From the NCBI GenBank assembly GCA_028023455.1, contig JAQFVV010012416.1, positions 7,237,594-7,301,593 of the forward strand: a stretch of DNA of 64,000 nucleotides. The letters run 5' to 3'. Below, one piece after another: positions 23,396-33,499 of this stretch (position 1 is its first letter; the number at the start of each line of letters is the position of its first letter). A program made the position numbers and the translations under genes. Source of the DNA: Epiperipatus broadwayi. Its lineage: Eukaryota; Onychophora; Udeonychophora; Euonychophora; Peripatidae. A model generated the notes under the pieces. It made no database searches and had not been told where the DNA came from. It saw only the letters and a list, made by a program, of their open reading frames with translations.

Positions 23396-23449
23396 TTATA
23401 GTAATTGTTTTCTTTTTTTTCCAGAAACAGCTGGCTTCTTTACTATTTT

Positions 23450-23628
23450 TCTTGCTATGATCTATTATCCGAAAATGTACTACTCTAATCTTTCAAGCTT
23501 TAACGTAATGCCTCCACATGACCTGTAGCGATTAACATTGTCCGGAAATCACTAGGAGACATTATCTTAAAGATCAGAAGATTAGAGTAATACATCTTTG
23601 GGGTAATAGGTCATAGCAAGTTTATACT
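23450..23628. repeat. Inverted repeat next to the minisatellite
   Basis: CTTGCTATGATCTATTA, then TACTCTAATCTT on the left are mirrored on the right by AAGATTAGAGTAATACATCT and TAATAGGTCATAGCAAG. The arms are about 50 bp and the spacer about 75 bp (includes GCCTCCACATGACC). The outer bases CTTGCTATG are the minisatellite unit itself, so the array may have grown from one arm of this palindrome. Confidence 0.65.
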
Positions 23629-23664
23629 AATTAAAAGTTTAAAATATTATTTTGTTATTACAAA

Positions 23665-23743
23665 CTTTCCTGCCAGTCTAGAGTGGACTGGCAGAAAACT
23701 TCTGCGGACTGGCGCCGATCCATGGACCAAGGGTTGAAGACCA
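23665..23743 (+). mobile_element. Right end of a hAT-family element
   Basis: The sequence ends GGTTGAAGACCACTG. Its reverse complement begins CAGTGGTCTTCAACC and continues GGTCCATGGATCGGCGCC, a typical hAT terminus. It is followed by TGCTAAAG, which would be the right copy of an 8-bp duplication. A left end with the same duplication was not found. It abuts and apparently interrupts the transposase remnant that starts at once downstream. Confidence 0.5.
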
Positions 23744-24545
23744 CTGTGCTAAAGCACAAATTGCTTCATATAGAATAGCAGAACTAATCACATAAAAATC
23801 AAAACCACATGCTATAGTAGAATCACCCATTTTTCCAGCATATTGTGAAGTTGTAAAAATTATATTTGGAGAAGATGCAAAAAATAAAAATTTAAAAATT
23901 CCTCTTTCAGATGACACTATCAAAAAAAAAAAAAGTAGAAATAATGATATGTCAGCCAATATTGAGGAAACAGTTGCTTTCTGAATTGATAAGTCATCTG
24001 ACACAAGGACTAAAGCTCATGTTTTAGGATCTGCTTGTTTTATTAAATGGAATAAAATAGTTAGCCAATTTTTATGCTGCAGAAAATTTACTGATTGTAC
24101 AAGAGAACATGATATATTTAAATTATTTGCATTATATTTAGGAAATTCTTAAAATATTTTGAAAGGTATGTTTGTTTGCACAGATTGTGCTCCAAGGCTC
24201 TATTAAAGAATTTGTTTATGAAATAATAAATTTTTATAAGAATTTGTTATTTTTGCAAAGAACAAAATACTAAATATCATTGTCAGCAGCATTAAAATCT
24301 GTATTTGATCAAGCTACAGATATAGTAAACTGTATTCAGATCAGGTTTTTAAAAAGTTTTTTTTTTTTAATTTTTGCATACCTATGGAAGTTGAACATGG
24401 TTATCAGAAATAAAATACTACTGTGTTTTAGAATTCAATGTTGAATTATTGACTCTTTTTCAAAATGAATCAACACCTTCATAGAATATCTTAATAATGA
24501 TATTTGGTCCTCAAAATTAGCATATTTGCTGATATTTTTTTTTTA
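23744..24545 (+). pseudogene. hAT transposase remnant (ZBED5/SCAND3-like group)
   Basis: The + strand reads AKAQIASYRIAELIT and KPHAIVESPIFPAYCEVVKI, then IFGEDAKNKNLKIPLSDDTI, NNDMSANIEETVAF and IDKSSDTRTKAHVLGSACFI. After frame changes come DIFKLFALYLGNS, MFVCTDCAP and VNCIQIRFLKS...WKLNMVIRNKILLCFRI. The order matches hAT proteins of the ZBED5/SCAND3-like group (AxxKKPHTIGE ... IPLSxxTVxRRIxDMS ... LDESTDxS ... VCTDGAPAM ... VNFIKSRxLNSRLF). The LDES and TDGA catalytic segments are altered, and the C-terminal dimerisation domain is absent. A MITE interrupts the tail at 24554. Relic. Confidence 0.7.
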
Positions 24546-24553
24546 GTATTTTA

Positions 24554-24815
24554 GGTACTTTGGAGTTAGCACTGCCATGACATAATTATCTGGCCATAAT
24601 TATTCTAACTTTGCAAATTATTCTAACACTTTAGATAATAATCACAACCATGGCATTCTGCCAATGCAAATACCCCCCCCCTGCACTGGAGAAAGGTGCA
24701 GCTTTCTGTGAGCAGCAAAATTATTATGAAAACCTAAAGTGCTAGACCAATTTGCAAAGTTAGAATAATTATGGCCAGATGATTATGTTGTGGCAGTGAT
24801 AATTCTAAAGTACCC
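24554..24815. mobile_element. MITE with ~80-bp terminal inverted repeats inside the hAT remnant
   Basis: GGTACTTTGGAGTTAGCACT on the left is matched by the inverse of GGTACTTTAGAATTATCACT on the right. Both arms continue through TCTGGCCATAATTATTCTAA and CTTTGCAAATT to CACTTTAG. The centre holds a short C-rich run and a TGCACTGGAGAAAGGTGCA hairpin. No coding capacity. The target duplication is unclear because both flanks are T-rich. It disrupts the hAT gene, so it inserted later. Confidence 0.8.
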
Positions 24816-25600
24816 ATTTTTTTTCATTGCAATTGCTTAAATAAAATGAATTATAAATCAAAATTTTATTTAAATTATTAGATAATACTATAATTACTAA
24901 ATAATAAACAAAGGAATTTATCTGAAAATGCAATCTTTAAAAACAAAGCATCAATCTCATGATAACTACACCACTCATTACACGTCTATACCTAGTAGGC
25001 ATTTCTGTATTGCGTCAGCTCATTTATTGGTCACATACAGCAAAAATTTTTATTGCATTTGTATCACCTTTTTATTTTGTGTGTGACATTTCTTTTTGAA
25101 ATTGTAAAGTTCACAAAATGGAGACAGATCATTCATGATGATTTCCCTTCATCGAGAATGTAAATCTATTATCTTTTTTTTTTTTTTTTTTAGCAAAATG
25201 ATATTTTTATAATGATTGTTTTATTTCCATGTGACACTTTACCAAAACAACTTTTCGTTCTGTTTTTTTTTTTTTTTTTAATTGGGTAAAAATGAAATTA
25301 AAATAACACCAGATTCAAAATTTTAAAAAAAGAAAGTTTTTTATTATACAAACTCCATATATATATAACTTCATCTTGTATATTTAACATTAAATGCAGA
25401 TATTACATTTATCATAATCATTGTCATATTTCCCAACATTCAGGTGAATAACATTTTATTTTTGCATCTTTTAACAATGAAATAATAAATGTAAAGAAAG
25501 CAACACCATTACTATACACAGTAACTAATGTGTTGTTTTGGTCAGTTATAACAATTATGCTCATCTAAAGCTAAGCAGTTTAAATCTTTAAAAAAATTTA
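24816..25600. other. Unrecognised interior of the decayed hAT element
   Basis: Lies between the transposase remnant and a hAT-like right end. Long T runs near 25170-25190 and 25263-25279. No further transposase motifs could be read. Confidence 0.4.
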
Positions 25601-25604
25601 TCTG

Positions 25605-25679
25605 TAGACTTCTGCCAGTCCGCGAAATCTTATCCTTATTTTTGCCGGTCTGCAGGTGTGAAAAGGCTGAATACCCCTG
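25605..25679 (+). mobile_element. Right end of the hAT element
   Basis: The reverse complement begins CAGGGGTATTCAGCC and continues through CACACCTGCAGACCGGC to CGCGGACTGGCAGAAG. The GCGGACTGGC and CTGGCAGAA parts are shared with the terminus at 23665-23743. It is followed by CTTTAGCA, the exact reverse complement of the TGCTAAAG after that other terminus. It probably belongs to the element whose transposase is at 23744-24545. Confidence 0.55.
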
Positions 25680-25689
25680 CTTTAGCAGA

Positions 25690-26470
25690 TATTGTAATGA
25701 CCTTTTTAAATTTTTTTCTTGTTTAATGTGATTCTCAATATTTTTTGAAAATATTTTTTATCTCTGAATTCAAGACTCGAGTGCTTAATTGTAAAATGCA
25801 GCTGGTACCATTAAAATATTAATCAATTTTTCCACACATATAACGCAGAGAGGAACTTGGCATTCATCCTCACCAAATCCATGTGACTCCAAAATCTAAA
25901 TAATCATTGGAATATTGTCTGCTTACCTTTTTGATTTTTTTTTCCATATTATTAGTATCGGCCATTGCATGTACTTGCTCTATCAGAACTAGAATCATAT
26001 TTGCATTTAAGAAATTTGTCCACTTTGTGTTTTGGGCTGATCTGTAATTATTATTTATTTAATGAGTGATACAGGTAGAAACATCCCTAGCAGATATGAT
26101 TATCATGAAGTAACTTTTACAAAACAATATTTTTATTATAACTATCAAACAAACAAATATGTTACAACGTTGACAATCGGTATACTAAAATTCCAATTGG
26201 ACATACTTGAATTAACACTATGAAAATAAATGATAATGGATTAGGAAGAAACATCCATATATTTATTGTTACTATGACCTAATTGTTTCCCAGTTGGAGA
26301 TTTTCATTCATTTGAAGCTTTTAACACATATTTGTTGACAGCCACAAAACTGCCAAATTTAGCCAATCATGGCCTCTGTTAACAACTTGGGTTAAGTCTT
26401 AATATTCTACACATAAACAATGAGTCATTCTTGAACCATATCTACTATTCATTAATGCTTATCTTAAAAC
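25690..26470. other. AT-rich DNA, nothing recognised
   Basis: No repeat partner or coding pattern seen. Confidence 0.5.
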
Positions 26471-26482
26471 AATCATTTAGAA

Positions 26483-27016
26483 CAGGGGCGGGCAATTGTT
26501 TTGGCTCGGGGGCCACAGAGGTTGGCGGAGGGCCACATCGGGGGCCACTTTGTGGAAGTGAAGGTTAGCGGAGGACCGCATCGAGGCCACTTTGTGGAAG
26601 CGAAGGTTAGCGGCCACACCTTTTTCCATGACACAATAAACATACTGCTTTATTCCCTGTATTACCAAAGAAATATTTGTTTGTCCATTCTTCATTAAAC
26701 ACATGACATTCATCACCGATTTTACATTTTTTTGGAGGGTTCATGGTTTCACTAAAGTTGGAAATGTATATATATTTGCTAATGCAAAAACGAAATTGAA
26801 ATTAACCAGATCAACTGGAAAAGCACTGCACATCATATCTACACTACACATGTGTATTGACGTGGCCATCACAGTGGAAAATATGAGATGAATCTTCAGT
26901 CACACACAAAAAGGAAATCTCAGCTCAAGGCAGATTTTTCTGATTATCTTGGAGGGCCACATAAAACCTCTTAGCAGGCCACATGTGACCCCCAGGCCAC
27001 TATTTGCCCACCCCTG
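26483..27016. mobile_element. Non-autonomous hAT MITE, copy 1
   Basis: Begins CAGGGGCGGGCAATTGTTTTG and ends in the inverse, TTTGCCCACCCCTG. It is flanked by ATTTAGAA and GTTTAGAA, an 8-bp duplication with one mismatch. GGCCAC-rich subterminal repeats (GGGGGCCAC, GGAGGGCCAC, AGGCCACATGTGACC) are typical of this group. The middle is 75-90% like copy 2 by eye. Open frames crossing it are only translations of the repeat. Mobilisation would need a hAT transposase in trans. Confidence 0.9.
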
Positions 27017-27029
27017 GTTTAGAATATAA

Positions 27030-27555
27030 TCTGCTCTTTTAAAAACAATAGCAAATTGTTTGCGTTATAAATAAATCTGTAAGATCCTGTTTTTTTTATT
27101 GTTATATATATATATTATTAAACTCAAGATATTATGATAAAATTATAAATAACTGAAAACAATCATTTCCAAGGCAGGGCATTGAGAATGAACTTGGATC
27201 CTGATAAAATTTTCTGCCAGCCCTCTAAAAACTAATGTTTTTTTTTTTTAAAAAAGGGATTTTATTCACATTGTGATTATGTAGAGTTTATACCTCATTT
27301 ATAAATATAATAATAATAATTCTAATGAGGTAATAAATAAGCCCAGTTTTATTTTTCAACTAGGTTTGTTGGATCATTATCTCTTCTTCTGAACAGATTG
27401 CAATGGCTTCTAATAATTTATACTGACTGTATCCTCTCTTGCTAGCAGCCCCTGTCCTCAATCATTGTCTTTGTAATCATGTTAATTTTTTTGAAGATCA
27501 TCAAAATTTAATTGAACATTTCAACTAAGCCCATGGGAAACACTGCTTCAGAATC
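27030..27555. other. AT-rich spacer between two hAT MITEs
   Basis: Simple AT and T runs only; no gene seen. Confidence 0.5.
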
Positions 27556-27567
27556 ACTAATCTAGAG

Positions 27568-28008
27568 CAGGGGTGGGCAATGGTTTTGGCTCAGGGGCCA
27601 CTTTGTCAAAGCAGAGGTTAGTGGAGGGCCACACCTTTTTTTCATGACACAATAAATACACTGTTTTATTCCCTATATTACCAAAGAAATATTTGTTTGT
27701 CCATTCTGCATTAAACACATGACATTCATCACTGATTTTATGTTTTTTTCAGAGGGTTCATGGTTTTACTAAAATTGGAAATTCATATATTTACTGTTGC
27801 AAAGACAAAATTAAAATTAACCAGATCAACTGGAAAAGCACTGCACATCATATTTACACTGCGCATGTATATTGACATGGCCATCCTAGTGGAAAATATG
27901 AGAAGAATCTTCAGTCATGCACGGGAAGGAAATCTCTGTTCAAGGTAGATTTTTCTGACTGTCTTGGTGAGCCACATGTAGCCCATGGGCCCTATTTGCC
28001 CACCACTG
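27568..28008. mobile_element. Non-autonomous hAT MITE, copy 2
   Basis: Begins CAGGGGTGGGCAATGGTTTTG, ends TTTGCCCACCACTG, and is flanked by ATCTAGAG and ATCTAGAA (7 of 8 matching). It aligns with copy 1 through ATGACACAATAAA, ACCAAAGAAATATTTGTTTG, ACATGACATTCATCAC and AACCAGATCAACTGGAAAAG. It is shorter than copy 1 because some GGCCAC subterminal repeats are missing. Confidence 0.9.
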
Positions 28009-28349
28009 ATCTAGAATAATAAACTAACAGCAGATTCATTTTTGATTTAAAGTAATTCAGATAAATACTATTATTAAATGCATTGTTTCCAGTTTGCAAG
28101 CTTGTTTCTAATTGTTTTTTGGTTGTTTACATCATAACTGAAATTTATCTATAAAATATATATATAGAAAACTCATTAAAGTTATCTAAAAACCCGTGAA
28201 AATCTTCCAATGTATATATATATGGTCAATATATTAGAATTTAAGTTTACATTAAATCTGATCATTAGTTTGAAGAAAGGATGCATATGTCAATTATAAT
28301 TATACCAATACCTTGTCAAATGATTTTAACAAATGAGCCCAGATTAACA

Positions 28350-28735
28350 TCACATGATCACCATTTCTTATGCTTGCTTATAACTGTTATTAAAACAGGA
28401 AAAACTCTCCACACAGTATTGCCACTCGAGCCAGAGTAATCAATGGATGCCTATCTAGTGTATGCTCATCCAATATCCCCAGACTAGTTTCTGGCTTGTA
28501 GCCTTCGTCAGTGAGGAGCCTTAGATCTGAGAGCACTGCACCTAGATCTTAGGATCTAATGCAACCCTCCATCAGCCACCTTTTATCTCTACTTAACTAC
28601 AAAACTATAAGTCTTAAATTGAAAACACAATAATATTTTCAAACCAAGCTCATCAGCTTATATAGTCATATAGGTCTGAACTCAGTTCAGTACCTATAAA
28701 TTTTGATGTCTTTGGTTTCTTTAAGAAAGTATATC
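28350..28735 (-). repeat. Family B hammerhead repeat, best-preserved copy
   Basis: On the - strand the order is AAAGACATCAAAATTTATAG, a GAGTTCAGACC block, GGAGGGTTGCATTAGATC, GGTGCAGTGCTCTCAGATC, the hammerhead (28476-28517), GGCATCCATTGATTACTCTG, GTGTGGAGAGTTTTTCCTG and a terminal GCATAAGAAATGGTGATCAT. About 385 bp. The same order is seen at 10055-10395. No tRNA-like boxes are evident. No target duplication was recognised for this copy. Confidence 0.75.
28476..28517 (-). ncRNA. Hammerhead self-cleaving ribozyme, family B
   Basis: Reading the - strand: TCCTCA (28517-28512) pairs with TGGGGA after the cut, forming helix I of six pairs including one G-U. The core CTGACGA lies at 28511-28505. 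Helix II is GGCT/AGCC with an ACA loop, GAAA is at 28491-28488, and helix III is the palindrome ACTAGT. GTC is the cleavage triplet, with the cut between 28482 and 28481. CTGACGA instead of CTGATGA is a tolerated position in known hammerheads. The first pair of helix II is A/A rather than the usual G-C, a real weakness. Likely an active or recently active fold. Confidence 0.6.
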
Positions 28736-28739
28736 ATAT

Positions 28740-29200
28740 ACATGCATGCTGCATACCATTTTTCTAATGTGTTTACTGAAAGACAAATTTGCTTCATTTT
28801 AGTTTTCTGAACATGCACATAATGAAAAAAAAAAATTAAAAAATTAAATTATGCATTATATCCTTTTTTTTTAATCAATTATGCATAAGTATCTTTTTTC
28901 ATTTCTTTTATGACTTTATAAAATTATATATATATTGTGTATTGTATAAAAAAGTTTTAAGTAAATATCCGACATTTATAATAATATATGGTGCGAATTA
29001 AAAAAAAACAAAAACATATAATTTCGATTATGCTGAATTTTTATGATATAATATTATAATTATAAGAAAAAAATATTTTTACAGCATTAACAGTATTAAA
29101 CAAAAACTGCATAAGTAATTCAATTAAAAAATACTTTATATTAGAAAAAAAAATACATATTATTAGCAGAATAAGTCATTTAGTTTTTAATATTTTTTTT
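28740..29200. other. AT-rich DNA, nothing recognised
   Basis: Runs of A and T and AT microsatellite only. Confidence 0.5.
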
Positions 29201-29204
29201 CCCA

Positions 29205-29300
29205 TGTGTCATAGCATCAGCCGGGAAGCGAACCGCTAACCCGGGACAACTGCTTATAAAGCAACCGTCACTGATCTCTCTACAACCAATGCCTGACATT
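29205..29300 (-). repeat. tRNA-derived SINE head
   Basis: On the - strand, GGCATTGGTTGTAGAGAG is followed by a GCTTTATAAGC hairpin resembling an anticodon arm, then TCCCGGGTTAGCGGTTCGCT and TTCCCGGC around a B-box-like GGTTCGCTTCC. It is far more G/C-rich than the surroundings. The T arm carries an insertion, so it is not a functional tRNA gene. A SINE head or tRNA pseudogene is the best reading. Confidence 0.55.
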
Positions 29301-29394
29301 TAGTTTTTAATTACAATTAAATTTAGTTTTTAATTGCAACTAATTTTACTTCTTTGTACTAAGTTTAAAAGAGGAAAAAAGTCTTTGATTTTAT

Positions 29395-29610
29395 TAAATT
29401 GAGCTATGGAATAGTTCCTCCCTTCTAGTTTTTTTTTAAATTGCTAACTAATGAGTGCTGGTTCCTCATGAAATGTGCTTCTTGGGGATCATACATCTTT
29501 TTCATATGTCTTTGGTCAAATGTTTATGATCATATCTCTCTAAAAGGAGTTACAAGTGGATTGAAACCACTCTACCTTGCATGAGAGTGGTGTAGTGAAA
29601 ATTGAATTAG
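29395..29610 (+). repeat. Family A-ii repeat copy with broken hammerhead
   Basis: Reverse complement of the blocks at 5040-5290 and 55180-55400. The hammerhead region reads ACTAATGAG (G changed to A in the core), GTGCTGG, a shortened helix II, GAAATGTGC and TTCTTGGGGATC. The tRNA-like tail is GATTGAAACCACTC with an added GCATGAGAGTGG. Core mutation predicts no cleavage. Confidence 0.55.
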
Positions 29611-29619
29611 ATATATTTA

Positions 29620-31045
29620 TTCATTAAGTGAATAATTTCTAGTATAATGAATGCCTAATAAAAATTATTAATATATTTTCATAAAGTGGTTAGTAATTTA
29701 TTTACACATGTTTAATTAATTATGTTAATAAAAATAATTAGTAAAATATAATTGTATTAATAAAATAATATTATGATAAAGTAATGTTTAATCTACTTTG
29801 CACTTATAGCAATAACATATGAGATTATCACTAATATATTAGAAAGAAAAAAAATACAAATACAAAACAATATACTTCACTTAACAATGGAAGCCAAATA
29901 CACATTCCATTGTTATTGTGAGGCGATACTACATCCATATATTTCAACATAAATTCTCAACTCTAGCAATCTTGACTATAAAATTGACCAAGAAGTAATT
30001 AATGGAGATTGGATGGAATGTAGAAAGAATGGAACAACGAATTTTTATGGAAGACAACTTACCTAAGAGGATATATAGTAGATATTCTGAATAAGTATAT
30101 GACTGGGTGTTTAAGTGTGTATAAAATATGATTATATTTCAAGTAAGTTGCATAGAATATAAGACTAAAGTGAAAATAAAAAATTTAATTAAAAAGAATT
30201 CACAAATAGAAACTGAAACATAATAGCAATTAAACTCACCTGTATTAATTACAAAGGTAATAAATGAAAGATTTTATTTATTATTATATCTAGATATGAG
30301 ACCGCATACCTTCATATAGACTATTAAAGATTATTGATAGAATTATAAATAAATCATTTAATGTTTTTTTTTTTTTAAGTTTATCTGGCTATGCCTTAGC
30401 TAAAATTAATTTAAAAATCAAATTTTTATTGCTTATAAAAAGGGAATACAGAGTTAGGAGGGAGGGTGTGATGATATAAATTTAATGTATTTTCCTGTTG
30501 CACCTGCAAACTGGAGTTTGAAAACAAATTCTTTTTTTAAAAGACTAAGAATTTTGCATCTCAGGTAACTAGTCTAACACTGATTTAAATGGGTAGAAGT
30601 AAAATAAAGCTCAAACCTTTTCCATCTGATAAATAGCAACTTTAGTTAAGTGCTAAAGCTGTTGAACATATTTTTGCCATACAGTGGAATGTTACATTGT
30701 TTACAATATAAGACTAAAACAGAAACACTTTTATAATATATTAATAAGAAACTCATGGTCAACTTTCTATGCTACACAAATCTGATTTTATTAGTCATCG
30801 TCATCATTTTCAATCAATATCTAAACAATGCAGGATAAAGGTCTCTTCAAATTTCTCCAATCTCTAGCCTCTTAACTTCACATTATTCCAGCACACTTCC
30901 TTATTTCATCCATCCATCTCATATACAGAAAAATTTTACAAAAAAGAAATGTGTGCTTAATAATTATTATTATGCACATTTGTCTTAAATTAGAGAATAG
31001 AAAATCAAGAATGCTGAATTAAAAATATTGCAACTTTATTAATCA
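29620..31045. other. AT-rich DNA with a possible LINE 3' scrap
   Basis: At 30775-30925, TCATCGTCATCATTTT, a GCAGGATAAAGGTCTC block and TTCTCCAATCTC resemble the inverted 3' end of RTE-like elements common in invertebrates. The call is by eye and weak. The rest holds nothing I can name. Confidence 0.35.
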
Positions 31046-31061
31046 AAGAACTAGTGTGATA

Positions 31062-31345
31062 TCACATGATCACCATTTCTTATGCTTGCTCAAGCTGTTA
31101 AAACAGGCTAAACTCTCTTTATAGTAGTGCTACTCAGTGCAGCCAGGGTAATCAATGGATGCAAGAAGGTGTGCAGTGCTCTCAGATCCAAGGTTCCTCA
31201 CTGATGAAAGACACAAGCTAGAATTAGTCTGGTAATATTGGATGAGTAGGCACTAGATAGGGATTTTATGCACAAACCTTCTTGCATCCATTGACTACTC
31301 TGACTTGAATTAAGTGGCACTACTATGTGGAGAGTTTTGCCTGTT
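31062..31345 (+). mobile_element. Family B element with perfect 14-bp target-site duplication
   Basis: GAACTAGTGTGATA occurs at 31048-31061 and again at 31346-31359, exactly flanking a family B unit. The left arm (TCACATGATCACC, TAGTAGTGCTACTCAGTGC, CAATGGATGCAAGAAGG) is the inverse of the right arm (CCTTCTTGCATCCATTG ... GTGGCACTACTATGTGG). Between them lies a decayed hammerhead: CTGATGA is present at 31201-31207, but the GAAA and helix III region reads GAATTAGTC. The duplication length fits target-primed retrotransposition rather than cut-and-paste hAT or mariner insertion. Confidence 0.8.
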
Positions 31346-31611
31346 TGAACTAGTGTGATAGCTGTTACAAAAATAATCTGCTACATCTGTTTATATAACT
31401 TAACATACTAACAATCAATATCACGCTAATTCTAATTTATTTTTGGAAAGGATTTTATCATTGATATTCAAGCACTGTGATAGGAAGGTTTCGTGTTTCG
31501 CTTCATACATACACACATACTTGTGGAAAAAAATATTCAGCTCTAAGGAAGCTTGGGTGTCTAGGCAATAAGATTAAAATAAACACAGCCTGCAACATTT
31601 GATGAAGGGTG

Positions 31612-31720
31612 GAGATAGTTTAGTGTAGAGGTTCAATGATGAACTGGGGAGCTAAAGATTCCTGAATCAAGAGACAACCTATCATTTCTGGTATTTTGGA
31701 TATCGCATGACTTTTCAAAG
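31612..31720 (+). repeat. Weak tRNA-like SINE segment
   Basis: GATAGTTTAGTGTAGAGG resembles an A box, and CCTGAATCAAGAGACAACC followed by GGTATTTTGG lies about 45 bases on. The tail resembles the GGATTCAAGAGCAAATC...TAGTATTT segment just inside the LINE at 21715. Similarity is modest. Confidence 0.3.
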
Positions 31721-31724
31721 CAAT

Positions 31725-33360
31725 TAGCCATTAAATAAACATTTATATAATCCCTTAAAATAATCTATTTTTAATAATGCACCCCATATTTGGAATTATA
31801 ACATAAAGGTGTAAATAATTTTAATAAGCACAGCATTCAAATATTATACTTAAATGAAAGAAAGTGGATCAGCTAGTATTAGTAATGAAAATATAAATGT
31901 ATACATCCGCATTTCATTATCAGACAAATCGAAATAAACATTCTAAACATGTTTAGAATGTCAATCTCGTTCAAAAACCAAATGTATATACATATAAAAA
32001 AAACAGCTTTTAATATAACCCACTGCTGTGCAAAGGCCTCTCGACATTACTTCATAGGGGAATACTAAAGGAGACTGCATTACTCATCACACTTGCCAAT
32101 TGCCGGCTGGCGATTATTTGAGCGTTTTTCTATCCTTGTTTTGCCCTCTAGCTATTTTGCAGACCAATATTAGATGGTGAGTTGGATTGACTATACGTCG
32201 GCTATTTAAAAAAAAGAAAAAAAAATTTAAGCCCTAAATCATAATGTGTAGTGTATATACTGAGATGCAATTATATTCGTGTTATAATGAAAAGGCTTTT
32301 TTGTCACGTGAATAAAAAAAAATATATTCTTGCAAAGTTCACTCACATTATAATTTACAATATAAGAGAGCAATAAACCATTAGTTTACATTTCTAATTT
32401 TGTAAGAATTTTTAAATAGGCTTTAAATACATGTACCGTACTGCATTTATATATATATATTTACTGTGATACCCGCTCCCCAGTATTTTTTCATAAAATT
32501 GAACAAATTGTAACTCCTTAAAAAGATGCAACCTTCCGATCTCCACCAGAGCAGTGATATTGCTAGGCAACAAGAATGAGTGGTAAGTAGTAAAAATAAA
32601 TCAAGATCTATGACCCAATTCGTCTTTGGGGGGGGGGGGAGAAGTACTAAAAAAAGAAGAAAAGATTCTGAAATAATTACATTTCAGTTAGTGAAGCCTT
32701 TATAGGGCAATTATATTACTCTAACAACTATATATTTTATCTACTCTTCAAGAGGCGACTAAACTCGATTGCGCATGCGTATTACGGTGGTTGAATGGAT
32801 TCAATAAACACCACAAAACTCTTTTTACAAAGAATTTACTGAATGAAAGATTAGTCCAACAGCAACAAGAAGATAATAAAAGAAAATTTTTTTGAAAACA
32901 AACATTTCACAAAAGAAATGCCCTGCGTGGTTTAGTGCAGAAGTGGAATGGCGGACTCTCCAGCTCAAAGTCCAAAGATAGCGACTCCAACTCAGTCACT
33001 TTTGGTGAAACTTCATGTGAACTCGTAAGCAATAAACCATTCGATTACTTTACTACAAAAGAACTTTTTTTAATAAAGAAAGCCACGACACATTGTATAA
33101 TGATTTGCAAACCAATAAAAGTAAAATCCTGAATTTTAAAAAATAATTTTTTCTTTTAGTATATATAGGATTACTATTATCCTGCCCTGAATTTATCCCA
33201 TTGTTGAATAAAAGAAAATATCTTCAGTTGTACAATTATCTAAACATTTATAAATAGGATTAAAGGTAATCAGATATTCAAACATCTAGGAACACACCAA
33301 GTTTAAACAATATAAAATATAATTACACAAGATTATTTCTGCATTATTAAATTCAAAGCA
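31725..33360. other. Mostly AT-rich DNA with minor scraps
   Basis: CCCACTGCTGTGCAAAGGCC near 32020 resembles RTE-like 3' ends. A G-run lies at 32626-32639. Positions 32927-33020 hold a less A/T-rich stretch (GTGGTTTAGTGCAGAAGTGG ...) without a clear B box. No gene supported. Confidence 0.35.
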
Positions 33361-33364
33361 TATT

Positions 33365-33420
33365 GCAAAAATAAAGTAGCTGCCTTCCAAGCGGCTTGGA
33401 TTCGAATCTGGGCCGGATAA
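33365..33420 (+). repeat. tRNA-Gly(TCC)-like SINE fragment
   Basis: GTAGCTGCCTTCCAAGCGGC is an anticodon arm with TCC, followed by GGATTCGAATCTGGGCCGG with an intact B box. The A box and acceptor 5' strand are missing. It resembles the fuller copy at 41689-41760, so both derive from a tRNA-Gly. Confidence 0.55.
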
Positions 33421-33499
33421 ACTTGTTGAACATCTTTTTTCAATAGGCTTGGGATGTCCCATCCCAGATAGTATCCCCATAACATTTCCGGTTAACCAT

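Noticed and set aside
23307-23528. 73-codon open frame
   Set aside because: Runs through the minisatellite and one arm of a palindrome; L/F/S-rich repeat translation.
18954-23743. One 4.8-kb hAT element joining the termini at 18954 and 23743
   Set aside because: The termini differ beyond the first bases, no matching 8-bp duplication exists, and the interval contains unrelated repeats.
23678-24004. 108-codon open frame on the - strand
   Set aside because: Antisense to the hAT transposase relic, which reads on the + strand with recognisable motifs.
26477-26891. Open frames on both strands (62-79 codons), and 27760-27948
   Set aside because: They lie inside two copies of the same hAT MITE; frames in the two copies are similar only because the DNA is.
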